Assembly (NCBI RefSeq): GCF_033843645.1
Contig: NZ_JAWXVZ010000004.1
Coordinates: forward strand, 62,001-126,000
Reading direction: 5' to 3'
DNA length: 64,000 bases
Source: Pseudovibrio zosterae
GTDB taxonomy: Bacteria; Pseudomonadota; Alphaproteobacteria; Rhizobiales; Stappiaceae
In this document: piece after piece, positions 43,401 through 52,231 of the stretch
How positions within the stretch are numbered: position 1 is the first letter of the stretch
How the letters are laid out: the number at the start of each line of letters is the position of its first letter
Program-made: the position numbers and the translations under genes
Notes under the pieces: model-generated
Told to the model about the DNA's origin: nothing
The model's input: only the letters and a program-made list of their open reading frames with translations
Database searches by the model: none

Positions 43401-44258
43401 TCAAAGACGCCTTAGAAAATCCTTGGGGCTCGCCCCCGTCGCCCGCTTGAAACTGCGGGAAAAATGGCTCTGATTGGCAAAGCCGCAGGCTTCGCTGATT
43501 TGCGCCATGGGTTCACCTGCGCGCAGCATCTCTTTGGCCCGTTCAATCCGTCGGCGCACCATCCAGCCTGCCGGAGACACGCCGGTTGAGGCCCGAAAGC
43601 TGCGCTGGGTATGGAACTCGCTCATGTCCACCTCTGCCGCCAGTTCGCGCAAGGTTACGGGCCGGTCCAGATGCGCGTCCATGAACTCCCGCAGCAGAGA
43701 GAGCTTGCGCGGCGACAAACCGCCACTGAGCTGTTTTTTGTGTTCGCTCAGCGCGCGCCCGTCGGAAAACAAAGCGTGCACGATTTCGCTGATCGCCTCA
43801 TCCGCGTGGCCTGCCGCCCCATGCACAGAGGCCAGGTGCAGAGCCCGAAAACCCTGCGACAGCGCTGGGGTTTCGAAATAGGTCAGGTCCGTCAAATTCA
43901 TGAGCCGCGCGTCCTTGTCGAACGTCTCGAAGTAGAGGCGGCGGAGTTCCTCATCGCTCAAGTAAAGATGAATGAACTCGAACGGCGTCGTGATCTCCCA
44001 TTCAGAAGTGCAGCCCTCCGGCAGCACCACAACAGCACCTTCCCAACCGCGCGCCGACACGCTGTCAACGCGGCGCGTGCCCGTTCCGTTTTGCAGGTAG
44101 AAGCTGAACGTGTGCCCCTTCGGTGCCGTGTAGAGCATATGGTCGTCTTGATTGCGCCAAATCGCCGTTGAACGGTCAGCACCCAGGTCCATCGCACCCA
44201 CAAGGCGGGCGCACGGCGAGCTGGACAAGAAACGGGAGACGGGCTGAGGGGCGCGCAT
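43401..44258 (-). CDS. AraC family transcriptional regulator
   Basis: A 285-residue protein with an N-terminal sensing region (about 1-170) and a C-terminal double helix-turn-helix (VTLRELAAEVDMSEFHTQRS and MAQISEACGFANQSHFSRSF). It is divergent from an EamA exporter gene, with 166 bp between the starts, so it probably controls that exporter in response to its substrate. The effector is unknown. Confidence 0.92.
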   Translation of the reverse strand: MRAPQPVSRFLSSSPCARLVGAMDLGADRSTAIWRNQDDHMLYTAPKGHTFSFYLQNGTGTRRVDSVSARGWEGAVVVLPEGCTSEWEITTPFEFIHLYLSDEELRRLYFETFDKDARLMNLTDLTYFETPALSQGFRALHLASVHGAAGHADEAISEIVHALFSDGRALSEHKKQLSGGLSPRKLSLLREFMDAHLDRPVTLRELAAEVDMSEFHTQRSFRASTGVSPAGWMVRRRIERAKEMLRAGEPMAQISEACGFANQSHFSRSFKRATGASPKDFLRRL

Positions 44259-44424
44259 GGCTGGACTTCAAGATGCTTTCTTCATGACTGGGCAAAAAAC
44301 TATAGAGCACCGCCATTGCAGCGCAAACCGACATGTGCACACGCTTTGGTCGAATACCGCAAGATCATGCAAAACTGCTGCACTGGATGTGGCTATGTGG
44401 AAGCAGTCATTTACTGGAGTAAGC

Positions 44425-45324
44425 ATGAACGCGCTGTTATTCGCTGTCACCGTGCTGATCTGGGGTTCCACCTGGATTGCCATTTCCTTGCAGGTCGGGC
44501 CGGTCCCGGTCCTTGTTTCTGTGTTTTATCGTTTTGCCCTTGCCGGACTTGTGTTCCTGATTGGCCTTGTCCTCATGGGGCGTTTGAAACTGCCTCAACG
44601 CAGCGAGCAACCCTGGATCTTGATGCAGGCCCTGTGCCTGTTTTCCTTCAATTTCATCATGTTCTACATGGCGGCAGAACATGTACCATCCGGTGTCATC
44701 TCCGTTGTATTTTCGTTCGCCACGGTTTTCAACGCGCTCAATGCCCGCCTGTTTTTTGGCGACCGCATAACCGGCAAGACCGTTTTTGCTGGCAGTTTGG
44801 GCGTGCTCGGCTTGACGCTGCTGTTTGCGCAGGAACTGACGATTTCTGCCAGCACCGAAACCCTCATCGGCATTGCCTGCGCCCTTGCCGGAACACTTTT
44901 GTTTTCCCTCGGCAACATGGTGTCACGGCGCAACTCGTCCAAAGGCCTCACGCCTGTGCAGGCCAACGCCTGGGGCATGCCCTATGGCGCGGCGGTGTTG
45001 CTGGCGCTCATCTGGATCAGCGGCACGGAGATCGTCGCGCCGCCCACGATCACTTACTTGGGGGCGCTGGTCTATCTGGCGGTTTTCGGATCGGTTGTTG
45101 GCTTCACGACCTATCTGATGATGGTTGCGCGGCTCGGTTCTGCCAAGGCAGCCTATGCGACCGTGCTGTTTCCCATCATCGCGCTGGCGCTGTCCACCGT
45201 GTTCGAGGGCTACACCTGGAGCTGGATCAACGGTCTAGGCTTGTGTCTGGCTTTGCTCGGCAATGTGGTCATGTTCTCGCCACAGGGGCTGTTCTCCCGC
45301 CGCCGCCTTGCTCCAGCGGAGTAA
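44425..45324 (+). CDS. EamA/DMT family transporter
   Basis: A 299-residue membrane protein with ten predicted segments and the EamA opening MNALLFAVTVLIWGSTWIAI. The start at 44425 has GGAG six bases upstream; the longer frame beginning at 44257 overlaps the AraC start and is rejected. Likely an exporter of an amino acid, drug or metabolite, regulated by the adjacent AraC protein. A long hairpin follows. Confidence 0.9.
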   Translation: MNALLFAVTVLIWGSTWIAISLQVGPVPVLVSVFYRFALAGLVFLIGLVLMGRLKLPQRSEQPWILMQALCLFSFNFIMFYMAAEHVPSGVISVVFSFATVFNALNARLFFGDRITGKTVFAGSLGVLGLTLLFAQELTISASTETLIGIACALAGTLLFSLGNMVSRRNSSKGLTPVQANAWGMPYGAAVLLALIWISGTEIVAPPTITYLGALVYLAVFGSVVGFTTYLMMVARLGSAKAAYATVLFPIIALALSTVFEGYTWSWINGLGLCLALLGNVVMFSPQGLFSRRRLAPAE

Positions 45325-45349
45325 GGGCAGGGGCCAGAACAGAGGGATG

Positions 45350-45390
45350 GGGGCTCTTCTATGCTTTGCACTCAAAGCAAAGAGCCCCTT
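45350..45390 (+). terminator. Long hairpin after the EamA gene
   Basis: GGGGCTCTT (45350-45358) pairs with AAGAGCCCC (45380-45388), and within it TGCTTTG pairs with CAAAGCA. The combined stem is strong and begins 26 bp after the stop. The tail is CTTCGCC, without a long U-tract. Confidence 0.65.
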
Positions 45391-45520
45391 CGCCGACGCA
45401 CCGCGCTTCTCCGGCCCCTCCCGCCACTCACTCTCTATTGCTCCGACACTCGCCCACCCACTGACGTCAGCCACGTGCGCGCCACCCACCAACGTCTTCC
45501 ACGCTTGCCCAACCTCCAAC

Positions 45521-45754
45521 GCCATCCCGCGCTTGACGCGGGATCCAGCCCGTTAGGCGGTAGACCTTACCACTCCAGCGTCATCCCGCACTTGATGCGG
45601 GATCCAATAGAGCGTCTCACCATCCGCTGGTGCGTGTGGCTCTGGATACCGGATGTACGCTGCGCTTCTCCGGTATGACGGCGGCGGTGTGGAATAAGTG
45701 CGACTCTGGATATCGGATCGGCGGCTCGCTCTGCTCGCCTTGTCCGGTATGACG
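45521..45754. repeat. Cluster 3 of palindromic intergenic repeats, inverted orientation
   Basis: Type B units at 45521-45547 (variant) and 45579-45605 and type A units at 45642-45680 and 45706-45754, all in the opposite orientation to clusters 1 and 2. The last unit reaches into the candidate relic at 45755-45955. Confidence 0.9.
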
Positions 45755-45955
45755 GTCATGGTGTGTTGGGTGGGCGTTGCGGGCAAGGAGATGATCGGCA
45801 GAAGGGATCGACGCTCCTAAAGCGTATGCCTCATGCAGATGACTCATAATCTCCGAGAGAGTTTCATCGGGCCTCGCTTTTATGGCCATCAGTAGATCGT
45901 CATCCGCCATGCGCTGAAGGTTCTTGGATCGGGCATGGCAAACGGTACGCTGAAC
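45755..45955 (-). pseudogene. Possible transposase relic
   Basis: The minus strand reads through RTVCHARSKNLQRM into MADDDLLMAIKARPDETLSEI and MSHLHEAYALGASIPSADHL before entering a type A palindrome. The spacing of hydrophobic residues recalls the N-terminal helix-turn-helix half of IS630-type transposases (ARPDxTLxEI pattern). No catalytic part follows, so at most this is a fragment truncated at a repeat. The assignment is tentative. Confidence 0.3.
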
Positions 45956-46291
45956 CGTGAAAGCTGTTCTCGAAAGGGCCTGTGACCACCGGGGGTTCCT
46001 CGTATCTCACTCTGTTGGAACGCTTATCCCGCAAGAAGGCCGCGAGTTGATATCGCCGCGAAGCCTTTGAAGAGCTCTATGAAAGGCGTTTGCGCTCTCT
46101 GCTGCATCAACATCGACCTGTTGTGCTAACAAGACCGGGTATCCCTCAATTATCCGGGCCAACTCGCGCTGGCAAGGCCGATTTTGCGGATGCTGCGCAG
46201 TGGGAGAATGCCAGTTTCCGTTTTTAGGCTCTTAATGAATACATGCCTGATTTTCGGCGGTGCCGTACTTTAAGCATGCTACAAACGCCGC
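45956..46291. other. Gap without a recognised feature
   Basis: About 335 bp before ada. Short frames are present (for example encoding FEELYERRLRSLLHQH near 46069), but they lack starts and ribosome sites; possibly more decayed mobile DNA. The ada promoter should lie near 46200-46285. Confidence 0.4.
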
Positions 46292-47344
46292 ATGCTATTT
46301 GACCTTCCAGACCACGATACTCTGTATCAGTCCCTTTTGGACCGCAACGCCGCATTTGACGGGCGGGTTTATGTATGTGTTTCATCGACCGGTGTGTTTT
46401 GCCGTTTGACTTGTCCGGCCCGCAAGCCAAAGCAGGAAAACTGCACATTCTTTGGCACGGTCGGGGAGTGTATCGAAGCGGGCTATCGCGCCTGCAAACG
46501 CTGTCATCCGTTGCAGCCCATGGCTTTGGCGGACCCTGCGATTGCAGCATTGTTGGCCGCGCTGGACGAGCGCCCCAATTACCGCTGGCGCGAGGGGGAT
46601 GTCGCGCGGATGGGGTTCGATCTGTCCACGGTTCGCCGCAGCTTCAAGCGCCAATTCGGCATGACATTTCTGGAGATGGCGCGTCAGAGGCGGCTTCGAG
46701 ACGGGTTTGAAACACTAGCTGAAGGCGGCGCGGTCATCGAAGGCCAGCTTGATGCAGGTTTCGATTCTCCCAGTGCGTTCCGGGCGGCGTTCTTGAAGCT
46801 GATGGGAAAGGCACCGGGCAATCTGTCCTCGGACCCTTTGCTGTTCGCCGAGTGGATCCCGACACCGCTTGGCGACATGATCACCGTTTGCAGCAAATCG
46901 CAACTTCATCTTCTTGAGTTTTTTGATCGCAAGGCACTGCCGAAGGAGCTGGAGCGGCTTGATACCTTCGTCAAAGGCCGACTGGGCGTCGGACGAACAG
47001 ACCCGTCGGAGCAGATCAAGGCCGAACTCGCCGCTTTCTTTGAGGGCTCGTCGTCAGACTTTCAAACCCCGCTCGCCTATCACGGATCGGATTTCAGCGG
47101 TGCCGTCTGGGATGCGCTCAGGCAAATCCCAGCGGGGCAAACTCGCAGTTACTCTCATATCGCCGCAAGCATCGGTCGCCCCTCAGCGGTTCGCGCGGTC
47201 GCCCGTGCAAACGGGGCCAATCAGATCGCTCTGGTCATTCCTTGCCACCGTGTCGTTGGCGCTGATGGTGCGCTGACTGGCTATGGCGGCGGCCTGTGGC
47301 GCAAACAGAAGCTCCTCGAAATCGAACGGCAATATCTGCCATAA
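46292..47344 (+). CDS. ada: Ada: alkylation-response regulator and O6-alkylguanine methyltransferase
   Basis: A 350-residue three-domain protein. The N-terminal Ada zinc domain has the four cysteines at about 37, 41, 68 and 71 (CRLTC...CKRC), which takes a methyl group from phosphotriesters. An AraC-type DNA-binding region spans about 80-175. The C-terminal methyltransferase has the active-site motif IPCHRVV (Cys318). It both repairs O6-methylguanine and activates its own regulon once methylated. The downstream PEP-mutase family gene starts 19 bp later and may be co-transcribed. Confidence 0.95.
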   Translation: MLFDLPDHDTLYQSLLDRNAAFDGRVYVCVSSTGVFCRLTCPARKPKQENCTFFGTVGECIEAGYRACKRCHPLQPMALADPAIAALLAALDERPNYRWREGDVARMGFDLSTVRRSFKRQFGMTFLEMARQRRLRDGFETLAEGGAVIEGQLDAGFDSPSAFRAAFLKLMGKAPGNLSSDPLLFAEWIPTPLGDMITVCSKSQLHLLEFFDRKALPKELERLDTFVKGRLGVGRTDPSEQIKAELAAFFEGSSSDFQTPLAYHGSDFSGAVWDALRQIPAGQTRSYSHIAASIGRPSAVRAVARANGANQIALVIPCHRVVGADGALTGYGGGLWRKQKLLEIERQYLP

Positions 47345-47363
47345 AAAACAAAAGGACCCCCTC

Positions 47364-48125
47364 ATGTCGCAAGCTGAAAAGGCATCTCGCTTCGCGGACC
47401 TGCACCAAAAGGGCAACCCGGTTGTGCTTTACAACATCTGGGATGCAGGAGGCGCGCAAGCTCTGGCGAAGGCCGGTGCCCCTGCCGTGGCCACCGGAAG
47501 CTGGTCCATGGCCGCAGCCCATGGCTACGGCGATGGAGAGGCCCTGCCATTGGACTTCTTCTTGAACATCGTCGAGCGAATTTGTGCTTCCGTTGACCTG
47601 CCTGTGACCGTGGATTTCGAGGGCGGATATGCGACCGAACCTGCCGAGGTTGCCCAAAACGCCCGCAAGATGATCCGCGCCGGGGCCATTGGGATCAATT
47701 TCGAAGACAGAATCGTCAAGGGCGAAGGGCTTCATTCCATAGAAGCACAGGCTGCACGTATCAGGGCAATCAAAGCGGCGGCCGCTGACGAAGGAGTTCC
47801 CCTGTTTCTGAATGCCAGAACGGACCTGTTTCTCGGGACAGACCCATCCACCCACGAAAGCAGTCTGGCAGAAGCGCAGGAACGCGAAGCCGCCTATGCA
47901 GAGGCAGGTGCGGACTGCTTTTTCATACCGGGGTTGACGGAGACAGCGTTGATCTCACGTGTTGTTGATGCGGCAACATTGCCTGTCAATGTCATGATGA
48001 TTGGCGATCTGACGTCAGTCAAAGACGTGGCCGCCTTGGGCGTCTCCCGAGCGAGCTTCGGGCCTGCGCCGTTTATCCAGTTTCTTGCCGACTTCAAGAA
48101 GGCCTACGCTGGCGTCGTCAGCTAG
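47364..48125 (+). CDS. Isocitrate lyase/PEP mutase family protein
   Basis: A 253-residue TIM-barrel protein of the PEP mutase/isocitrate lyase superfamily, opening MSQAEKASRFADLHQKGNPV. Characteristic residues are YNIWDAGGAQALAKAG, TVDFEGGYA and INFEDRIVKG. Members include phosphonopyruvate hydrolase and oxaloacetate decarboxylase; this gene matches the general group without a specific assignment. The start has AAAAGGACCCCC upstream and lies 19 bp after ada. Confidence 0.9.
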   Translation: MSQAEKASRFADLHQKGNPVVLYNIWDAGGAQALAKAGAPAVATGSWSMAAAHGYGDGEALPLDFFLNIVERICASVDLPVTVDFEGGYATEPAEVAQNARKMIRAGAIGINFEDRIVKGEGLHSIEAQAARIRAIKAAAADEGVPLFLNARTDLFLGTDPSTHESSLAEAQEREAAYAEAGADCFFIPGLTETALISRVVDAATLPVNVMMIGDLTSVKDVAALGVSRASFGPAPFIQFLADFKKAYAGVVS

Positions 48126-48136
48126 AGCTTGTGCCG

Positions 48137-48192
48137 AGCGCCCATGTGGAAGCGCCCATGTGGAAGCGCCAATGTGGAGGCGCCGATGTGGA
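48137..48192 (+). repeat. Four tandem copies of a 14-bp unit
   Basis: AGCGCCCATGTGGA occurs twice exactly, then as AGCGCCAATGTGGA and GGCGCCGATGTGGA. The array begins 12 bp after the PEP-mutase-family stop. The progressive sequence changes suggest slippage followed by drift. Confidence 0.9.
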
Positions 48193-48313
48193 GGCGGCCT
48201 CGGTGCCGGGTCGTCAGGTTCCATGGAAATTTGAGATCCAGGTTTCGCTACCCCGGCGGAGGCACTTCGGAAAATGCTCCCGTTTGCTACTGAAGACGTT
48301 TGCTGGAGCATAA

Positions 48314-48345
48314 CAAAAAAGGCAGAGCGTTTGCCCTGCCTTTTT
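48314..48345. terminator. Bidirectional rho-independent terminator
   Basis: AAAAAAGGCAG pairs with CTGCCTTTTT across a short loop, so a U-tract is available on either strand. It ends the cold-shock gene on minus and could also stop readthrough from the plus strand. Confidence 0.85.
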
Positions 48346-48384
48346 CAAACTCAGTGCAGTCTCTCTTGATGAGAGCTGAAAGCC

Positions 48385-48594
48385 TTAGAGAGCTTCCAGG
48401 TTACCTGCGGAAGACTTGCCAGAGCGGCGGTCCTGAACGATTTCGTAGGAAACCTTCTGACCGTCAGAAAGCTCACGCATGCCTGCGCGCTCAACTGCGG
48501 AGATGTGTACGAAAACGTCGTTTCCGCCTTCGTCTGGCTGAATGAAGCCGTAACCTTTGGTGGCATTAAACCACTTAACTGTACCTGTTGCCAT
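48385..48594 (-). CDS. cspA: Cold-shock protein
   Basis: A 69-residue single CSD protein, MATGTVKWFNATKGYGFIQP, with both RNA-binding motifs (KGYGFI and VFVHI). It binds single-stranded RNA and DNA and acts as an RNA chaperone in the cytoplasm. The region upstream (48595-48850) is AT-rich and gene-free, as expected for the long structured leader of temperature-sensitive csp mRNAs. A terminator follows at once. Confidence 0.96.
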   Translation of the reverse strand: MATGTVKWFNATKGYGFIQPDEGGNDVFVHISAVERAGMRELSDGQKVSYEIVQDRRSGKSSAGNLEAL

Positions 48595-49089
48595 ATCGCG
48601 AATCCTTTATAGTGCGCGTGTTGACGGTGACCAAACCGGGTCACTTTCCGATCGAATTCTGGAAAATAGCTTCGTCAGCTAGCGCACTTGGGCGCGAGGC
48701 ATATAAACAGCAATGCCAAAAAATCGATGCCCCTCATGTAGCGATAAAAGATGTCGATATCAAGAACAACTTTTCGGTGACTTTACGGGCATACCCCCTA
48801 AAACACTGGTTGAAATGGCTGTGCCGACACTTTTCCATTCCTGAAACGGCGTAGCTTCTCGCGCTCTCACAGGCAGAATTGTTTTCTGCTAAGCTGCAAA
48901 ACCAGAGCAAGCCCCTTGGGCAGTTTGCCGCAAAGCGAAGGACAGCGCAGGGCTGGAGAACCGCCTGCAAAAGCGCGTGAGTAGGGAGAAACCCGACTAG
49001 ATTTATCGCCGCGCACCCAAGAAATGTAGGGGTAACACTCGCGTTTGTTAGAACGCGCTAAAACAACGACAAAACATGCGGAGCGCCAG
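48595..49089. promoter_or_regulatory. Promoter and leader region between cspA and korA
   Basis: Nearly 500 bp between divergent genes. The cspA-proximal half is AT-rich and probably contains its long 5' leader. The korA-proximal half is GC-rich. No defined box was identified. Confidence 0.4.
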
Positions 49090-50979
49090 ATGCCAGAGAC
49101 AGCGCAGGAAGCCCCAAACCTTCGGGAACTTCCCGTTTCACAGACCCCGGAAGTAGATTTTGTCCGCATCAGAATCGCTGGAGATTCCGGTGATGGCATC
49201 CAGCTCACAGGCACACGGCTGGCAGAAAGTGCCGCCCGGTTCGGCAACGACATTGCGACATTTCCGGATTTTCCGGCGGATATCCGCGCGCCATCGGGCA
49301 CGGTTTATGGCGTTTCCGCCTATTCCCTGAACATCGGCGAAACGGAAGTGCTCACGTTTGGCGATGAGTCTGATGCGTTGGTGGCGCTCAACCCGGCGGC
49401 CTTGAAAAAATACATGGGCGAGTTGAAAAAGGGTGGCCTGCTCATTTTCGACAGTGGCAGCTTTACGGCCCGCGCCCTAGAAAAAGCAGGCTATGAAAGT
49501 GATCCGCGGGAAGATGGCACCTTGAGTCATTTTCGCCTGCTGCCGATCGACATCACCGAGCTCACCACGTCGGCGCTTCAAGAGAGCGGTGTCAGCGCAA
49601 AGGACGCAAAGCGCTGCAAGAACATGTGGACCCTTGGCCTGATCCACTGGTTGTTTGAGCGCGAGATTGACGCCCTTGAGAGCTGGCTGAGGGAAAAGTT
49701 CGCCAACAAGCCGGAGATTGCCGAGGCCAACCTGCTGGCCCTGCGCGCCGGGCATCTTTATGGGGAAATTGCCGAGCTGCCCGCCGACATTTCTCAGTAT
49801 CACATTGCCCCAGCTCCCTTGCGTGCCGGTGAATACCGAACAATCAATGGCAATGAGGCCATGGCCTATGGCCTTTATGCTGGCGCCACGCTTGCGGACC
49901 TTGAGGCGTTTTATGGCTCTTATCCCATCACGCCAGCTTCGCCGCTGCTGCACACCTTCGCCAAGCTGAAAGAGCTGGGGGCGCTCTCCTTTCAGGCAGA
50001 GGACGAAATTGCCGCCATCGGATCGGCCATCGGTGCGTCCTATGCCGGCCATCTGGGCATTACCGGCTCCTCCGGGCCGGGTATTGCCCTGAAGACGGAA
50101 GCGCTCGGCCTGGCTGTGGCAACGGAACTGCCACTGGTTGTGGTCAACGTTCAGCGCGGCGGCCCTTCCACCGGGTTGCCTACGAAAACCGAGCAGTCTG
50201 ACCTGTTTCAGTCTGTTTTCGGGCGCAACGGCGACACGCCCATTCCGGTGATTGCGGCCTCACACCCGGGCGACTGTTTCGAGGTTGCCGTGGAAGCGGT
50301 GAAGATTGCCACCAAACACATGACGCCAATTTTCGTGCTGTCTGATGGCTACATTGCCAACGCTGCCGCTCCTTGGCGTTTACCCGATCTTGGTGAAGGT
50401 GATTTCGCGCCGTTTCCGGTGACAAAGGCCACCGACCCGGATGATTTTCAGCCGTTCAAGCACGACCCGGAAACCTTGGCCCGGCCGTGGGCAGTGCCCG
50501 GTACACCGGGCCTCATGCATCGCATCGGCGGGCTGGAGCGCGAGGAAGGGCGCGGCAACATCTCTTATGACGGCGACAACCATCAGCGCATGACGGAGAT
50601 TCGCGCAGCCAAGCTGCAGGCCATCGCCAAAGACCTGCCACCGCAAACGGTCGAATCCGGTGCCCCTTCCGGCAAGTTGGCGCTGGTGGGCTGGGGCTCC
50701 TCTTGGGGCCCAATCCGTGTGGCAACACGCCGGGCGGTGCTTCAAGGCAAATCTGTATCGCACATTCATCTGCGCCACATCTGGCCGCTGCCCCCCAACT
50801 TGAAAGAGCTGTTGGCGGGCTTTGAGGAAATCGTGGTGCCGGAAATGAACAATGGCCAGCTTGCCACCTTGTTGCGTGCCGAGCTGGGCCGCCCGATCCG
50901 CAGTGTTTCCTGCGTGAAGGGCCGCCCGTTCCTGGTGCGCGAAATCACCGAGATCATCAACAACGTGGTCGGAGGCTGA
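49090..50979 (+). CDS. korA: 2-oxoacid:ferredoxin oxidoreductase, alpha subunit (gamma-alpha fusion)
   Basis: A 629-residue protein. The N-terminal gamma-type domain (about 30-215; RIRIAGDSGDGIQLTGTRLAE) is followed by the alpha pyrimidine-binding domain (about 245-490; YPITPASPLLH, GSSGPGIALKTEALGLA) and a C-terminal transketolase-type domain. With the beta subunit it decarboxylates 2-oxoglutarate or a related 2-oxoacid to the acyl-CoA, reducing ferredoxin. The ATG at 49090 is chosen because CGGAG lies seven bases upstream; a TTG start 15 codons earlier is less likely. One base separates it from korB. Confidence 0.92.
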   Translation: MPETAQEAPNLRELPVSQTPEVDFVRIRIAGDSGDGIQLTGTRLAESAARFGNDIATFPDFPADIRAPSGTVYGVSAYSLNIGETEVLTFGDESDALVALNPAALKKYMGELKKGGLLIFDSGSFTARALEKAGYESDPREDGTLSHFRLLPIDITELTTSALQESGVSAKDAKRCKNMWTLGLIHWLFEREIDALESWLREKFANKPEIAEANLLALRAGHLYGEIAELPADISQYHIAPAPLRAGEYRTINGNEAMAYGLYAGATLADLEAFYGSYPITPASPLLHTFAKLKELGALSFQAEDEIAAIGSAIGASYAGHLGITGSSGPGIALKTEALGLAVATELPLVVVNVQRGGPSTGLPTKTEQSDLFQSVFGRNGDTPIPVIAASHPGDCFEVAVEAVKIATKHMTPIFVLSDGYIANAAAPWRLPDLGEGDFAPFPVTKATDPDDFQPFKHDPETLARPWAVPGTPGLMHRIGGLEREEGRGNISYDGDNHQRMTEIRAAKLQAIAKDLPPQTVESGAPSGKLALVGWGSSWGPIRVATRRAVLQGKSVSHIHLRHIWPLPPNLKELLAGFEEIVVPEMNNGQLATLLRAELGRPIRSVSCVKGRPFLVREITEIINNVVGG

Positions 50980-50980
50980 C

Positions 50981-51994
50981 ATGACCAAACTGACGGTAAA
51001 AGACTTCGCTTCTGATCTGGACGTGCGCTGGTGCCCGGGCTGTGGTGACTATGCAGTGCTCAAAGCCCTGCAAAAAACGCTGGCAGACGGCGGCTCCACG
51101 CTGGAAGACACGCTTGTGGTCTCTGGCATTGGCTGTTCCTCTCGCTTGCCTTACTACATGGCGACCTATGGCTTCCACTCCATTCACGGGCGCGCCCCAA
51201 CGCTGGCCACAGGGGCCAAGCTGTCCAATCCGGATCTGGACGTCTGGGTGGTGACCGGTGACGGGGATGGGCTGTCCATCGGCGGCAATCATTTGCTGCA
51301 TGTGCTGCGCCGAAATGTGGACCTGCAGGTGGTGCTGTTCAACAATCAGATTTACGGTCTCACAAAGGGCCAGTTTTCTCCCACTTCCAGGCAGGGGACC
51401 AAGAGCCCAAGCTCGCCAACAGGCTCCATCGAAACGGGCCTGAACCCTTGCGTGTTTGCCCTTGGGGCGGGCGGCCAGTTCGTTGCCCGTTGCATCGATA
51501 CGCAGGCCAAGGTGTTGCAGCCGGTGCTGGAAGCGGCCAAGGCGTTCAAAGGCACCGGTTTTGTAGAGGTGCTGCAAAACTGTGTCATTTACAATGACGG
51601 CATCTTTGATGGCTTGAAGGACAAGAAAACCGGACCGGATCACACCCTGCATGTGGAACACGGCCAGCCCATGGTCTTTGGGGTAAACCAGGACAAGGGC
51701 CTGCGCGTGGCAAAGGGCGGTTTTGGGCTGGAAGTGGTGCGGCTTGAAGGCGGGATCACACAAGAGGATCTTCTGGTCCACGATGAGACCAACATTCATC
51801 TGGCTCAGGCATTGGCAGCTCTTGGCGAGAATGAGGGTGAGCCAGTGGTCATCGGCGTGCTCTACCGCCATGAAAAGCAGGAGTTCGTGGAAGGCGCCAG
51901 GCACGGCTTGCCGGAAGCACCTCTTTCGCGCGCGGAAAAGCTGAAACGCCTAGGTGCCACCTTGCGCAAGGCCGAAACCTGGCAGGTGAGCTAG
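50981..51994 (+). CDS. korB: 2-oxoacid:ferredoxin oxidoreductase, beta subunit
   Basis: A 337-residue thiamine diphosphate-binding subunit. WCPGCGDYAVLKAL near the N-terminus and the TPP motif GDGDGLSIGGNHLLH...NNQIYGLTKGQ are clear. It completes the two-subunit KorAB enzyme with the preceding gene, starting one base after its stop. The exact 2-oxoacid (2-oxoglutarate or pyruvate) cannot be set by inspection. No ferredoxin gene is adjacent. Confidence 0.92.
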   Translation: MTKLTVKDFASDLDVRWCPGCGDYAVLKALQKTLADGGSTLEDTLVVSGIGCSSRLPYYMATYGFHSIHGRAPTLATGAKLSNPDLDVWVVTGDGDGLSIGGNHLLHVLRRNVDLQVVLFNNQIYGLTKGQFSPTSRQGTKSPSSPTGSIETGLNPCVFALGAGGQFVARCIDTQAKVLQPVLEAAKAFKGTGFVEVLQNCVIYNDGIFDGLKDKKTGPDHTLHVEHGQPMVFGVNQDKGLRVAKGGFGLEVVRLEGGITQEDLLVHDETNIHLAQALAALGENEGEPVVIGVLYRHEKQEFVEGARHGLPEAPLSRAEKLKRLGATLRKAETWQVS

Positions 51995-52046
51995 GCTCTT
52001 GCACTTTGGTTTTCTGCGTACTCAGAGGTCATACCCCATACCACTA

Positions 52047-52147
52047 CTGTCATGCCGGAGAAGCGCAGCGTACATCCGGTATCCAGAGTGGCACGCACGG
52101 CAGGCGGTGAGACGCCCGGCTGAGTCCCGCATGAAGTTCGGGAGGAC
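52047..52147. repeat. Cluster 4: one type A and one decayed type B palindrome
   Basis: A short type A unit at 52047-52086 (CTGTCATGCCGGAG...TCCGGTATCCAG) is followed by a degenerate type B unit at 52124-52147 in which the stem is partly lost (GTCCCGCATGAAGTTCGGGA). Confidence 0.85.
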
Positions 52148-52231
52148 GCCTTTGGGTAGGCGAGCGTCGGGGATGATAGGGCAGGGCTCGAGAAGCGCGG
52201 GATCACAAAAGAGGACCGCCTCAAGCGCGCG

